Below, one piece after another: positions 52,905 through 61,937 of a DNA stretch of 64,000 nt. The stretch lies in the NCBI RefSeq assembly GCF_002950945.1, contig NZ_CP012673.1, positions 4,153,001-4,217,000 on the forward strand, in the 5' to 3' direction. Under the pieces are notes generated by a model, which was given only the letters and a program-made list of their open reading frames with translations, made no database searches and was not told the origin of the DNA. The stretch's first letter is position 1. The number at the start of each line of letters is the position of its first letter. Both the position numbers and the translations under genes were made by a program. This DNA comes from Sorangium cellulosum. GTDB taxonomy: Bacteria; Myxococcota_A; Polyangia; Polyangiales; Polyangiaceae.

Positions 52905-54251
52905 TCAGGGCTTCAGGAGATCGCGCGCCACGGGCGCGTGCGCGCCGCGCGGGTGGCGCTTCAGGTAGAGCTCCGCGACCGGCCGCGCCGCCGCGCGGCC
53001 GCCGGTGCGCTCGACCGCCACCATCTTGCGGCCGAGCGCCTCGGCCGCGAACGGGCCGCCCGGCGCCTCGGCGAGGTACGTGTCGTACCAGGCCACGGCC
53101 GCGCCGGGCGAGCCGCCGTCGTCCACCATGCGCCCGAGCAGGAACGCCGCCGCCTTGCCGTGCGTCGTCCCGGGGAACCGCTTGCGCGTCGCGGAGAGCG
53201 CGCGCTGCGCGACGTCGCCGCGCCGCGCGTACCGCGCCGCGTCCCCCAGCGCGACCAGGTCGTCGAGCGAGCCGCGCTCGACGACCTGGGTGATGCCGCG
53301 CTGCTCGGCCTCGGCCAGGACCGACCGGAAATCCCCCGCCGCCACCCGCTTCGCCCAGCTCGGCGCCGCCGCTGCCGCCGCGTCGGGCGGCGCGCTCGCG
53401 GGCGCGCCCTCGGCCCGCGAGCCCTCCGGCCGTGCGGCCCTGGCGCCGCCCTCCTCGGCGCCGGGTCCGGTGGTCTTCTCCTCTCCAGGCAGCGCTGCCG
53501 CCTGCGCGGACGACGGCGCCGCCGGCGCGGCCGCGCTCGGGGCCTCGGCGCTCGAGATCTGCATGTCGCCCTCGGACAGCCGCGCGACGAGCCGCTGCCC
53601 GGCCCGGAGCGGCAGCCCCTCGGGCGCGAGCGGCCCGCGCACCGTCACGCTGCCCTCGTGCAGGTCGACGCGCAGGGTGCCGTCCCCGCGCGTCCAGGCG
53701 ACGTCGAACGCCGTCCCGGTCACCACGACCGCATACGGCCCCGCCTCGACCGACCAGCGCGCCCCGGCCCGCCTCGTGACCCGCAGCGACGCCTTGCCGT
53801 CCTCGAGCAGCATGCGCGCCCCGGCCGCGTCGACCTCCGCCACGCGCAGCGCGCTGCCCGGCGCGAGCGCGACGCTCGTCCCGTCGGTGAAGCGGAGCCG
53901 CGCCTCCGCGCCCGCGGCCGCGACGTAGCCGCCCGCGGCGCCCGGGGCGCCCTCGACCGCGTAGTCGAGCCGCTGCGCCGGCCAGAGGGCGAAGAGCGCG
54001 AGCGCGAGCGCCGCGGCGCCGGCCAGCGCGAGGCCCCACCGCGGCCCCGCCGCCGCGGGGAAGAGGCTCCCCGACCCGAACGCCGCGCCGAGGCGGCCGA
54101 GCGCGCCGCCGCGGCGCGAGGCGGCCCCGCGGCTCACCGCCGCCACCAGCCGATCGCGCTCGGCGGCGTCGTGCGCCGGATCCACGTCGGCGGGGATCCC
54201 CTCCCGCGCGAGGGCAGCGAGCCGGCTCAACTTCTCCGCTTCATTCATCAT
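52905..54251 (-). CDS. FecR-domain anti-sigma-like membrane protein with TPR-like tail
   Basis: A 448-residue protein. A cytoplasmic N-terminus (MMNEAEKLSRLAALAREGIPADVDP) is followed by one transmembrane helix (WGLALAGAAALALALFALWP, about residue 75). A FecR-like periplasmic domain (ARLRFTDGTSVALAPGSALRVAEVDAAGARMLLEDGKASLRV... VVTGTAFDVAW) is followed by an Ala/Pro-rich linker and a C-terminal helical-repeat domain (ALSATRKRFPGTTHGKAAAFLLGRMVDD). Its ATG overlaps the sigma factor stop, so it is translationally coupled and very probably the cognate anti-sigma or signal transducer. Confidence 0.88.
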   Translation of the reverse strand: MMNEAEKLSRLAALAREGIPADVDPAHDAAERDRLVAAVSRGAASRRGGALGRLGAAFGSGSLFPAAAGPRWGLALAGAAALALALFALWPAQRLDYAVEGAPGAAGGYVAAAGAEARLRFTDGTSVALAPGSALRVAEVDAAGARMLLEDGKASLRVTRRAGARWSVEAGPYAVVVTGTAFDVAWTRGDGTLRVDLHEGSVTVRGPLAPEGLPLRAGQRLVARLSEGDMQISSAEAPSAAAPAAPSSAQAAALPGEEKTTGPGAEEGGARAARPEGSRAEGAPASAPPDAAAAAAPSWAKRVAAGDFRSVLAEAEQRGITQVVERGSLDDLVALGDAARYARRGDVAQRALSATRKRFPGTTHGKAAAFLLGRMVDDGGSPGAAVAWYDTYLAEAPGGPFAAEALGRKMVAVERTGGRAAARPVAELYLKRHPRGAHAPVARDLLKP

Positions 54252-54942
54252 GCTCTCCTTCGCGGGCAAGGAGGCTCCCGTGCAGATCGATCGCTTGCGG
54301 GGCCTTCGTGAGGTAGGTCGAGAGCGCGGGATCGCGCTCGGCGGCGGTGAGGATCCGGTGCGAGGCGCGCGCGAGGTGGCGCTTCGTGGTGGCCAGGGAG
54401 ATGCCGAGGGCCGCGGCGATCTCGGTGAGCTCGAGCCCCTCGATGAACCGGAGGACGAAGAGCGTCCGGGATCGGTCGTCCACCTGGTCGAGGATGCGGT
54501 AGAGCCGCGCGAGCGCCGCGCGGCCCTGCGGATCCTGCTGCGCGCCGCCGACGTCCGGGAGCTCGCCCGACGGCGACAGCTGGAGCCAGCGGCGCAGGCG
54601 GCGGCGCCTGAGCTCGGCGCGCGCGACGCGCACCGCGATGCCGACGATGAAGCTCGAGAGCAGCGACGGGTCCCGGAGGTCCTTGGCCACGCGGAAGAAG
54701 CGCAGGAACGTGTCCTGCACGTGATCGTCGACCTCGTCGCCCGGCCCGAGGGTGCGCTTCAGGATCCTGCGCACGAGGGGCGCGAACCGCTGCCACACGA
54801 CGGGCGCCGCGCCCGGGTGCCCCTGCGCCGCGGCGCGCGCGAGCGTCTCGTCGTCGGTCGCGGACAGCGGCAGCGGATGCACCGAGCCCCTTTGCGCGGC
54901 AGGCGCATCCCCTGTCAAGGGGGGGACGAGCGAGCAGCGCAT
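54241..54942 (-). CDS. ECF-type sigma factor
   Basis: RNA polymerase sigma factor, 233 residues. Region 2 is FAPLVRRILKRTLGPGDEVDDHVQDTFLRFFRV... SLLSSFIVGIAVRVARAELRRRR and region 4 QVDDRSRTLFVLRFIEGLELTEIAAALGISLATTKRHLARASHRI. The start is ATG 54942; GTG 54951 is possible. It overlaps the FecR-domain gene by about 11 bp, a standard sigma/anti-sigma pair. The absence of a nearby TonB receptor suggests a signal other than siderophore uptake. Confidence 0.92.
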   Translation of the reverse strand: MRCSLVPPLTGDAPAAQRGSVHPLPLSATDDETLARAAAQGHPGAAPVVWQRFAPLVRRILKRTLGPGDEVDDHVQDTFLRFFRVAKDLRDPSLLSSFIVGIAVRVARAELRRRRLRRWLQLSPSGELPDVGGAQQDPQGRAALARLYRILDQVDDRSRTLFVLRFIEGLELTEIAAALGISLATTKRHLARASHRILTAAERDPALSTYLTKAPQAIDLHGSLLAREGEHDE

Positions 54943-55076
54943 CGGGGTCACGCCCAGCAGTGTTCTCCAGGGGGCGTCCGCGGCTCAAGATTCGGCACGT
55001 GGACGGGAGCGGATCCGCCGCTGCCTCCGGAGCCAGGCCGCCCGCGCGCCGTCCGGCCCGCGCCGAGCGGCGCGGT

Positions 55077-55961
55077 TCAGTCCGCGGCGAGCTGCCGCCG
55101 CTCGTCCAGGAGGCGCGCGCGGGCCAGGTGGAACGCGGGCAGGAGCACGAGGGCGCCCGTCGCGGCGACGATGAGCGGCAGCATGAGACCCAGGAGGCCG
55201 CCCGGGAACAGGCTCGCGAACACCGCGATGCCGAGCGCCCGGACGCCGCCCGGGGGAGGGGCCGCGACGAGGGTCTTTGTGGTGCCCTCGTGGAGCGCGC
55301 GCGCATACCGGAAGCTCAGGTACGCGACGATGGCGTGCACGTGGCCGACCAGGACCATGCTGAGGACGATCCAGCGGTCGAACTCGGCGATCCAGCGGTC
55401 GAAGGCGATGAGCGGGTGGTTCATCGCGGCGGTCGCTCCGTACCGGACCGCGTGGAACACGAGGTGCAGCGAGAGCGGCGCGAGCACGACGAAGCCCGCG
55501 AGCGGCAGCACGATGCTGCGGTGCTCCTCGTCGTCGAGGAGGGCGCGCACGCGCGCCTCGGGCGCCGCGGCCTCGAGCCGCGCGCGGTCGCCGTGGACGT
55601 CGCCGCTCCGCCGCACGTCACAGGCGAGCGCGTCGTGGAGCTTCGCGCGGGCGAGCCGCGGGCCGAGGGCGTACGCGATCGCGACCGCCGCCCACGCCGC
55701 GAGCAGCGCGACCATGCCGCCGCTGCTGTGCGCGGCGAGCAAATTCATCACGTCGTTGACGACGACGCCGATCGCGGAGACGGCCGCGACGACGAGGGCG
55801 CCGGCGAGCGCGACGGCGCCGGCCAGCGACCGGGCCACGCGGCGGCCATGGATGCGGCGGAGGTGCTCGGGGAGGGCGTCGACCTGCGCGCGGTGCCGCT
55901 CGAGCAGCGACTCGATATGAAGACGGGCGACGTCCTCGTCGTCTCGGTACGTGGCTCTCAT
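55077..55961 (-). CDS. Multi-pass membrane protein, unknown function
   Basis: A 294-residue integral membrane protein with about six helices (e.g. ALAGALVVAAVSAIGVVV, MVALLAAWAAVAIAYAL, IVLPLAGFVVLAPLSLHLVF, ALGIAVFASLFPGGLLGLMLPLIV). The N-terminal 45 residues are charged and resemble a short cytoplasmic helix (DDEDVARLHIESLLERHRAQVDALPEHL). ATG 55961 has AAGGGG upstream. No named family recognised. It lies upstream of the sigma/FecR pair on the same strand but 135 bp apart, so co-transcription is uncertain. Confidence 0.65.
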   Translation of the reverse strand: MRATYRDDEDVARLHIESLLERHRAQVDALPEHLRRIHGRRVARSLAGAVALAGALVVAAVSAIGVVVNDVMNLLAAHSSGGMVALLAAWAAVAIAYALGPRLARAKLHDALACDVRRSGDVHGDRARLEAAAPEARVRALLDDEEHRSIVLPLAGFVVLAPLSLHLVFHAVRYGATAAMNHPLIAFDRWIAEFDRWIVLSMVLVGHVHAIVAYLSFRYARALHEGTTKTLVAAPPPGGVRALGIAVFASLFPGGLLGLMLPLIVAATGALVLLPAFHLARARLLDERRQLAAD

Positions 55962-56062
55962 GGCAAATCCCCTTGGAGGCGCAGGGCGCCGGCGGCTCCC
56001 GGCGCTCCGTGGCCCTCGCTCTGCCGCTCCAGCAAGGCCGGTGCCGCGCCGGATCTCCCGGC

Positions 56063-57014
56063 TCACCAGCATGCTGTGAGGGCTGCGGATCCGCCAGCGC
56101 CCACCCGGTGGACGGCCGCTGTCCACGCCGTGGACACCCCACGTCGCGGCCCGGCGCCTGGCCCAAGGCGGTCTGCGCCGTGGATCCGGCGCGCCGGCGT
56201 CAGGGACGTTGGCGCGACGTCACGGTCGTGCTCCTTGGCGATTCTCGCCCGCGCCGCCGTGGACTTCACCGCGCGGACCTTGCTGGCGTCCGCGGTGCCG
56301 GTGGCCTCCTGGTGGAGGTAGGTCCGCCACCCTTCCGAGGCCACGTACGCGCGTCCGTCGATGGGATTATGGTACACCTCGTCGACCCAGGAACGGGTGA
56401 AGTCCATCAGACCGCCGGTGCCGGGGAGGGTGAGCGGCGCGTGGGAGGCGAGGGCGGTCCGGAGCCTGGTCCACGAGGCACGGGTCAAGAGCAGCCCGAA
56501 GCCGTCTTCGAAGATCCTGGCGCCGTCGTGCTCGCCTTCGGGGGCGATCATCAGCAGGTTGCCCGAGATGCGCGCTCCCGTCGCTCCCGGCAGCGAGATC
56601 GCGCTCGGGCTCTGGTGTGTAGAGGACCGCGTGGAAATCGCCGCGGAGGAGACCTGGGCGATTCGGGTCGAGCCGGCTCGAGTCTCCCTCATGCGCGAGC
56701 CGATTCTGGATCGCGTAGCCGTGGATCTCCCGGTACATGGTGAGCAAATCGCGAGGGAAATCGCGCTCGGCTTCGCCCGGCTCGCGCTTGACGGTGAGCG
56801 CGATCTCCTTCTGTCCGGAGGCGAGCAGGCCATCGCTGACGTACTGTCCGGAGGCGAGCAGGCCATCGCTGACGTACGTCCAGCAGGGGACAGGGCCGGC
56901 CTCGGAGTCGATCGTATGGGAGAAGATCCGCACCCAGAGCTTGCCCGCGACGGCGTCTACCTCCTCGATCGGCTCGCCGGCTGCGCGCGGGGGCGATCCC
57001 ACGCCGGCGTCCAC
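56063..57014 (-). CDS. DUF3480/SARA-C-like protein, frameshifted at ~56608
   Basis: From GTG 57014: KLWVRIFSHTIDSEAGPVPCWTYVSDGLLASGQ, then KEIALTVKREPGEAERDFPRDLLTMYREIHGYAI, RGDFHAVLYTPEP in one frame; after a CCC run at 56607-56609 the protein continues in another frame with SAISLPGATGARISGNLLMIAPEGEHDGARIFEDGFGLLLTRASW to 56063. Removing one C joins the frames. By eye the blocks PCWxxVSDGLxxxGQxEI, P.D...MYR.I and the hydrophobic ISLPG...GNLL segment resemble the C-terminal domain of eukaryotic SARA/ZFYVE9 (DUF3480). The gene also carries an exact 33-bp in-frame duplication. The family call is tentative. Confidence 0.45.
56811..56876 (-). repeat. Exact 33-bp in-frame tandem duplication
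   Basis: 56811-56843 and 56844-56876 are identical; they encode YVSDGLLASGQ twice in the DUF3480-like gene. Identity and phase indicate a very recent slippage event. Confidence 0.95.
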
Positions 57015-57048
57015 GAGCGACGGGCATTCTCGAGCGACGGCGGCCCGC

Positions 57049-57423
57049 TCAGTTGGAGAGCTTGTTGGTCTCCTCGCGCCGGCCGAAGATCGCCTCCCAG
57101 TTCGAGCGGTAGGTGTCGGTCGCGACCTGCGCGGGGCCGGAGCGCTGTGCCTCGGGCGCGCGCTGGGCCGGGAGGACCACTTCCACGTCGAAGAGCCGGG
57201 CGTGCTCTGTACGTTGCGTCAGCTTCACGAGCTCTCCGCTGAGCGGCCGCCCGTGCTCCGCGGGCCGGAGCTCGCCGATCTCGATCCGGTCCTCGCGGCT
57301 GCGGATCACGCGGAAGCCCTCGCCGTGCTCCACGGGGCTGTGGATGAAGACGACGTCCTGCGTCGCCTGCGTCGGGGTCGGCGCGGGCGTGTCGCGTTTC
57401 TGCGGCGGCTCGTCTTTGCCCAT
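57049..57423 (-). CDS. Conserved hypothetical protein
   Basis: A 124-residue soluble protein, MGKDEPPQKRDTP..., with a central block VVFIHSPVEHGEGFRVIRSREDRIEIGELRPAEHGRPLSGELVKL and a C-terminal GPAQVATDTYRSNWEAIFGRR. Both blocks look like real constrained sequence, and I recall similar short proteins in other myxobacteria, but no function is known. The start is ATG 57423; the ribosome site is weak. It is upstream of the frameshifted DUF3480-like gene by 34 bp on the same strand, so the two probably form an operon. Confidence 0.7.
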   Translation of the reverse strand: MGKDEPPQKRDTPAPTPTQATQDVVFIHSPVEHGEGFRVIRSREDRIEIGELRPAEHGRPLSGELVKLTQRTEHARLFDVEVVLPAQRAPEAQRSGPAQVATDTYRSNWEAIFGRREETNKLSN

Positions 57424-57642
57424 TCCCGTGAGCTTCCCACGTTTGCCCCCTGGCGCGCCAGGCGAAGCGAGCGGCCGCGTCGCGCCTGCTGCCCCGCACG
57501 CAGGGCGACCCTCGCGGCGCGTCCTCCAAAACTTGGCCAGCCGGAGGCTTCGGCCGTACTGCCGGCCCGAGGGTCCTCTGCTGGCGGAGGTCCCGCGATC
57601 GTGGGCGCGGCTGCTTCGCGGCTCCAACGGAGGAATGGGCGT

Positions 57643-59943
57643 ATGAGCGTTCGAGGCGCAGAGGGAGATGGCGTTCGCAGGGCGCCGGAATCCGTGGAAA
57701 GAGATCGCGACGGCGGCGGGGAGCGGCGCGCCGGCGCCGGGCAGCGGGTGCGCATCGAGGCGCTCGTCGCGGTCGGCGAGACGTCGGGCGGCGGCTTCGA
57801 GGCCGAGTCGATCGACATGTCCCCGGAGGGGATGCGGCTGCGCACGGCGTACCTGCCGCGGGTCGGCGACGCGCTGATCTGCCGCTTCGACGGGCTCGGG
57901 AAGGAGCTCGTCGTCGAGGGCGAGGTCTGCTGGCGGGCGGAGCAGGCGCGGGGCGGCGAGTTCGGCCTGCGGTTCACCGGCCTCGACGCCGAGGCGGAGG
58001 AGGCGGTGCGCGCGATGTGCGCGTGTGTGTCGGTCGACGGCGGCCCCGCGGGCGGCGGGCCGGCGGCCACGGTTCCCTCGGGCGCGGCGCGCGGGGCGGC
58101 GGAGCTCACGCAGCGGGGCGCGCGCGTGCGGCTCCACATCGACGGGCTGGGCTCGCCGATGAAGGCGCGCGTGCGGGCGTGCGGCATGGACGACCTGGAG
58201 GTCGGCTCCAACCTGGAGTTCCTCAAGGTGGGCCGCTCGCTCGAGCTGGAGGAGGTCGACCAGGGCACACGACGGGAGGCGTACATCGACCACGTGAAGG
58301 TCGAGATCGACCCGGCGACGAGTGTGCCGCAGCTCGTGGTGACGCTGCGTTACGACGCGCCGCCCGCGGTCGCGGTCAAGGCGAAGCCGCGGGGGGCGTC
58401 CGGGAGCCTGCCGCCCGCGAGGCCGGCGGCGGCGCACGAGGGCGGCGCCGCGGCGCGGAGGAGCGAGGCGCCGGGGCGGCCGAGCGAGGCGCCGGGTCGG
58501 CCGAGCGAGGCGCCGGGGCGGCCGAGCGAGGCGCCGGCGCGCGGCCAGGCCGAGGCCGCGGCGTCCGGGCGGGCGAGCGAGGCGCCGGGGCGCGCGCAGG
58601 CTCATGGCGCGCCGGGGCGGGCGAGCGAGGCGCCGGCGCGAGGCCAGGCCGAGGCCGCGGCGGCGCGCGCGAGCGGCGGCCCGGCGGCGGAGGAGCACGA
58701 CGACCAGGAGCCCCAGGACGTGGATGTGTCGCCGGTGCTCTCTGCACGCGAGCCGCGCGAGGCGGGCGCGACGCTGGCGTCGGCGGAGGACATGGTCCCG
58801 TCCTCCGCCGGGCCGGGCGCGCCGGAGGACGAGGGCGCGGAGCGGGCGGAGGGCGCGTCGTCGGGCCGCCTGCGCGACGTCGGCGAGAAGGCCGCGAGGG
58901 CGGGCAAGGCCGTGGCGGGCACGATCGGGCCCGTGCTCGCCGGGGCCGGGGCGCGCGCGACGACGGCGATGGCTGGCATCCTTGCGCGGATCCGGAAGCG
59001 GCGCGCCGCGCTCGCGGAGGGGTCCGGGAAGGAGGGAGGTCCTCGCCGCAAGACGGCGCCGCCGCCGGCGGGCGCGCTGAAGTCGGAGGGGCGCCGGCTG
59101 GTGCGCGAGGACGCCGAGGAGGCGGGCGAGCCCCCGGCGGAGGCGCCGGCGTTCAACAAGAAGGCGGCCGTGCTCGGGAGCTTCCTGGGCCTGGCGGCGG
59201 TGCTCGTGGTGTTCGGCGCGGCGCGCCTGCTCGGCCTGCGCGGCGGCGCCGAGACCGCCGCCGAGACGACCGGTACCGCGCCGGCGCTGCCGGCGGCGTC
59301 GGGGGCGGCCGCCATGGCGCAGGCGTCGCCGGGCGGCGCGGCGCAGGCCACGCCGGGCGGCGCGCTGACCGCGGAGGTTCCGCTGTTCGGCGCGACGCCG
59401 CTGTCGACGACCGAGCCCGTCCCGCCGACGCCGCCGCCGGACGCGAGCGGGCGCGCCGGCGATCCGCTCGCGGAAGCGGCGGGCGCCGCGATGCCGGGAG
59501 GACCCGGCGCGGACGACGACGACGACGAGGCGAGCGGGGACGACGAGCAGGAGGACGCGCGGGAGTGGGGCCAGGGGGTCGTGCGGAACCCCATCGTGCT
59601 GAAGCTGAAGATGGATGGGCCGATCGAGGAGCTGAACGGCGCGGCCGGCGCGATGGGCTTCACGGTGTCGCTGCCCGACCGGCGCGCGCTCTCGTCGGGG
59701 AGCGGGCTGGCTCGCAAGGACAAGCGCATCGCGTCGGTGCGGGTCGTCAATACCGCGCACGGCGCCGAGGTGACCCTTCAGTTCAAGGACGGCGTGCCGG
59801 CCTACAAGGCGAGGGCGAAGGGGGATCGGCTGGAGATCGCGCTGGGCAAGGACGAGCCGAAGAAGGTCGCGGCGAAGTCGAAGAAGGACAAGAAGAAGGA
59901 CGACGACAAGAAGAAGAAGGGCGAGAAGGACAAGGAGCGCTGA
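57643..59943 (+). CDS. PilZ-domain membrane protein with low-complexity region
   Basis: A 766-residue protein. Residues about 33-130 form a PilZ domain (RVRIEALVAVGE... FEAESIDMSPEGMRLRTAYLPRVGDALICRF; DxSxxG present), so c-di-GMP binding is plausible. A second beta-domain follows (ARVRLHIDGLGSPMKARVRACGMDDLEVGSNLEFLKVGRSLELEEV). Residues about 265-345 are RPSEAPG repeats. There is one transmembrane segment (KKAAVLGSFLGLAAVLVVFGAARLLG, about 505-530) and a C-terminal AMIN-like beta-domain (PIVLKLKMDGPIEELNGAAGAMGFTVSL) ending in a long Lys-rich tail. GGAGGA precedes ATG 57643. Possibly couples c-di-GMP to the envelope. Confidence 0.75.
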   Translation: MSVRGAEGDGVRRAPESVERDRDGGGERRAGAGQRVRIEALVAVGETSGGGFEAESIDMSPEGMRLRTAYLPRVGDALICRFDGLGKELVVEGEVCWRAEQARGGEFGLRFTGLDAEAEEAVRAMCACVSVDGGPAGGGPAATVPSGAARGAAELTQRGARVRLHIDGLGSPMKARVRACGMDDLEVGSNLEFLKVGRSLELEEVDQGTRREAYIDHVKVEIDPATSVPQLVVTLRYDAPPAVAVKAKPRGASGSLPPARPAAAHEGGAAARRSEAPGRPSEAPGRPSEAPGRPSEAPARGQAEAAASGRASEAPGRAQAHGAPGRASEAPARGQAEAAAARASGGPAAEEHDDQEPQDVDVSPVLSAREPREAGATLASAEDMVPSSAGPGAPEDEGAERAEGASSGRLRDVGEKAARAGKAVAGTIGPVLAGAGARATTAMAGILARIRKRRAALAEGSGKEGGPRRKTAPPPAGALKSEGRRLVREDAEEAGEPPAEAPAFNKKAAVLGSFLGLAAVLVVFGAARLLGLRGGAETAAETTGTAPALPAASGAAAMAQASPGGAAQATPGGALTAEVPLFGATPLSTTEPVPPTPPPDASGRAGDPLAEAAGAAMPGGPGADDDDDEASGDDEQEDAREWGQGVVRNPIVLKLKMDGPIEELNGAAGAMGFTVSLPDRRALSSGSGLARKDKRIASVRVVNTAHGAEVTLQFKDGVPAYKARAKGDRLEIALGKDEPKKVAAKSKKDKKKDDDKKKKGEKDKER

Positions 59944-59961
59944 GGCGCTCGGCCGGAGTCT

Positions 59962-59992
59962 CGAGGGCGCGGAGCTAGGCTCCGCGCCCTCG
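59962..59992 (+). terminator. Perfect 14-bp GC hairpin after the PilZ gene
   Basis: CGAGGGCGCGGAGC-TAG-GCTCCGCGCCCTCG, starting 18 bp after the stop. Very stable but without a U-tract, so termination or transcript protection is inferred. Confidence 0.65.
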
Positions 59993-60176
59993 GCGCGGGT
60001 GGGGGAGGGCTTTGCGATGAGGCCCTCCGCGGTGGCCAGGCGCTCCGCGGCCCATGGGCGCCGGTGGTCGGCAGATCTCGTAAGACCTTCCTTCAGGTGA
60101 TCGGTTGACGCGCGGAGTTGGATGAAGGCCGCTGAGCGAAACCTGCTCGGTGACCGAGGTCATCATCCCACTCTCC

Positions 60177-60527
60177 CGTCTTTCGTCTTTCGTCTTTCGT
60201 CTTTCGTCCTTCGTCCTTCGTCCTTCGTCCTTCGTGAACGTCTCTCGTGAACGTGAACGTGAACGATTCATCTCGTCTTCCCTCTCGCAGCTGGTCGCGT
60301 GACGGCAACGGCGAGCGCGTACACGTTACGCCTCAGTTTTCATCGCATCTCGTCTAACCTCGTGAATCATTCACGCTGGACTCAGCATAAGAGTTCAACG
60401 GGTTCAATGAGTTAGACAAGATATGACGGAGACCGAGACGTTCACGTTCACGTTCACGAGAGACGTTCACGAGAGACGAAAGACGAAAGACGAGAGACGA
60501 GAGACGAGGGACGAGGGACGAAAGACG
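60177..60527. repeat. Large inverted repeat made of TCGTCTT / GTGAACG tandem units
   Basis: The left arm (60177-60265) consists of seven-base TCGTCTT/TCGTCCT units followed by CTCTCGTGAACGTGAACGTGAACG. The right arm (60439-60527) is its imperfect mirror (CGTTCACGTTCACG... AGACGAAAGACGAAAGACG). The 170-bp centre is AT-richer than its surroundings. No ORF is supported. Confidence 0.8.
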
Positions 60528-60542
60528 GGGGGACCGGAAACC

Positions 60543-61937
60543 TCACCGCCAGTTCGGCGGACCTTCTGCCCGCCCCGGAGCCCCGATGGCCGCGGCGGCG
60601 CGGGGCGCGGCCGCGGCGGCGCGGGTGGCCGCATGGATCGCGTAGCGGAGCGCGTCCTTCAGCGTGCCGAAGGTGACGAGCCCCTGCGTCTCGGCGCCGA
60701 GCTCCGTCATGGTGGCCGCGATCTGCGGCGAGATGCCCGACACCACCCCGCGCGTCCCGAGCAGCTTGACGGCCCGCATCATGTCCAGCAGGTGTTTCGT
60801 CGTCGCCAGGTCGACGCTCTCGATGCCCGTCAGATCCATGATCGAGAACCTGGCCTGCGTCCGCACGACCTCGTCGAGCAGCGTCTCCGTGATGCGCGAC
60901 GCGCGGACGTCATCGATCGTGCCGATGAGCGGGAGCGCGAGGACGTGATCCCACACCTGGACCACGGGCGCGGACATGAGCCGGATCGCCTCGTTCCGGG
61001 CGCGCAGGCTCTCCTCGCTGCGCATCCGCTCGATGATCTCGCTCTCGAGGCGCTGGTTCTGCACCTCGAGCTCCTCGGCGGCCGCCTTGAGCCGGATCAT
61101 CGACTCCTGCACCTGCGCCTCCAGCCGCCGCTGCTCGGTCACGTCCGACGCCGCGCCGACGACCCTCAGCAGCGCGCCGCTCGCGTCGCGGACGATGACC
61201 CCGTGATCGATGAGCACGGCATAGTCGCCGCTCGAGCGCCGGAGGCGGTACTCCGCCGTCCAGGTGCTCGCGCCGGAGCGCATCGCCGCCTCGAGCGCCT
61301 CGGTCGCGTTGTTCACGTCGTCCGGGTGGATATGCTCGCGCCACCAGCTCGCGTCCGCATAGAGCTCCTTGGGCGCGCCCGAGATCTTCTCGAACGAATC
61401 GCTGCGCCACACCGCGCCCGTGACGACGTCGTAATCGTAGATCGCCTCCTGGACGGCGAGGGTGACCAGGCGGAAGCGCTCCTCGCTCTCCCGCAGCGCC
61501 TCGCTGGCCCCCGGCTGCTCGGCAGCCCCGTCTCCCACGCGCCGCCCGTCGCGGCCCTCCGTGATGACGGCCATCACCCCGGCGGCCGCCCCCGACACGT
61601 CGCGCTCCACCACCGCCGGCGTGACCGTGACGTCCACGCGGGATCCGTCCTTGCGCACGCCTTGCGCCGCGAGCGGCGTCCCCTCGTCGCCCGGGCGCTC
61701 CCACCACACCTCGACGTCTCCGCGGCGCAGGCAGGGCAGCTCTCTGCCGAGCACCTCCGCTTCCGTCCACCCGAACAGCCGCGATGCCTCGCGGTTCCAG
61801 AAGCGCACGACGCCCTCCCGGTCACACACGATCATCGCGACCGGCGCCACGTCGGCCATGACCGCCAGCCTCGCGTCGTTCCAGCGGGATCGGTCCGGGT
61901 GCAACACAGAAAGATCGGCCGCCTGTTCCGTTGTCAT
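60543..61937 (-). CDS. PAS-PAS-STAS sensor (RsbR-like)
   Basis: A 464-residue cytoplasmic signalling protein. The first PAS domain (DVAPVAMIVCDREGVVRFWNREASRLFGWTEAEVLG) is followed by a second PAS/PAC (LVTLAVQEAIYDYDVVTGAVWRSDSFEKISG... WTAEYRLRRSSGDYAVLIDHG) and a coiled coil (QVQESMIRLKAAAEELEVQNQRLESEIIERMRSEE). The C-terminal STAS domain (VVQVWDHVLALPLIGTID... RFSIMDLTGIESVDLATTKHLLDMMRAVKLLG) has the Thr/Ser pattern phosphorylated in RsbR-type stressosome proteins. ATG 61937 follows GGAGAG. No RsbT/RsbS gene is adjacent, so it is probably an orphan stressosome sensor. Confidence 0.9.
   Translation of the reverse strand: MTTEQAADLSVLHPDRSRWNDARLAVMADVAPVAMIVCDREGVVRFWNREASRLFGWTEAEVLGRELPCLRRGDVEVWWERPGDEGTPLAAQGVRKDGSRVDVTVTPAVVERDVSGAAAGVMAVITEGRDGRRVGDGAAEQPGASEALRESEERFRLVTLAVQEAIYDYDVVTGAVWRSDSFEKISGAPKELYADASWWREHIHPDDVNNATEALEAAMRSGASTWTAEYRLRRSSGDYAVLIDHGVIVRDASGALLRVVGAASDVTEQRRLEAQVQESMIRLKAAAEELEVQNQRLESEIIERMRSEESLRARNEAIRLMSAPVVQVWDHVLALPLIGTIDDVRASRITETLLDEVVRTQARFSIMDLTGIESVDLATTKHLLDMMRAVKLLGTRGVVSGISPQIAATMTELGAETQGLVTFGTLKDALRYAIHAATRAAAAAPRAAAAIGAPGRAEGPPNWR

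Noticed and set aside
57049..59760. A 903-codon minus-strand frame opposite the PilZ gene
   Set aside because: Antisense shadow; only the first-listed small gene at 57049-57423, in its own frame, has constrained sequence.
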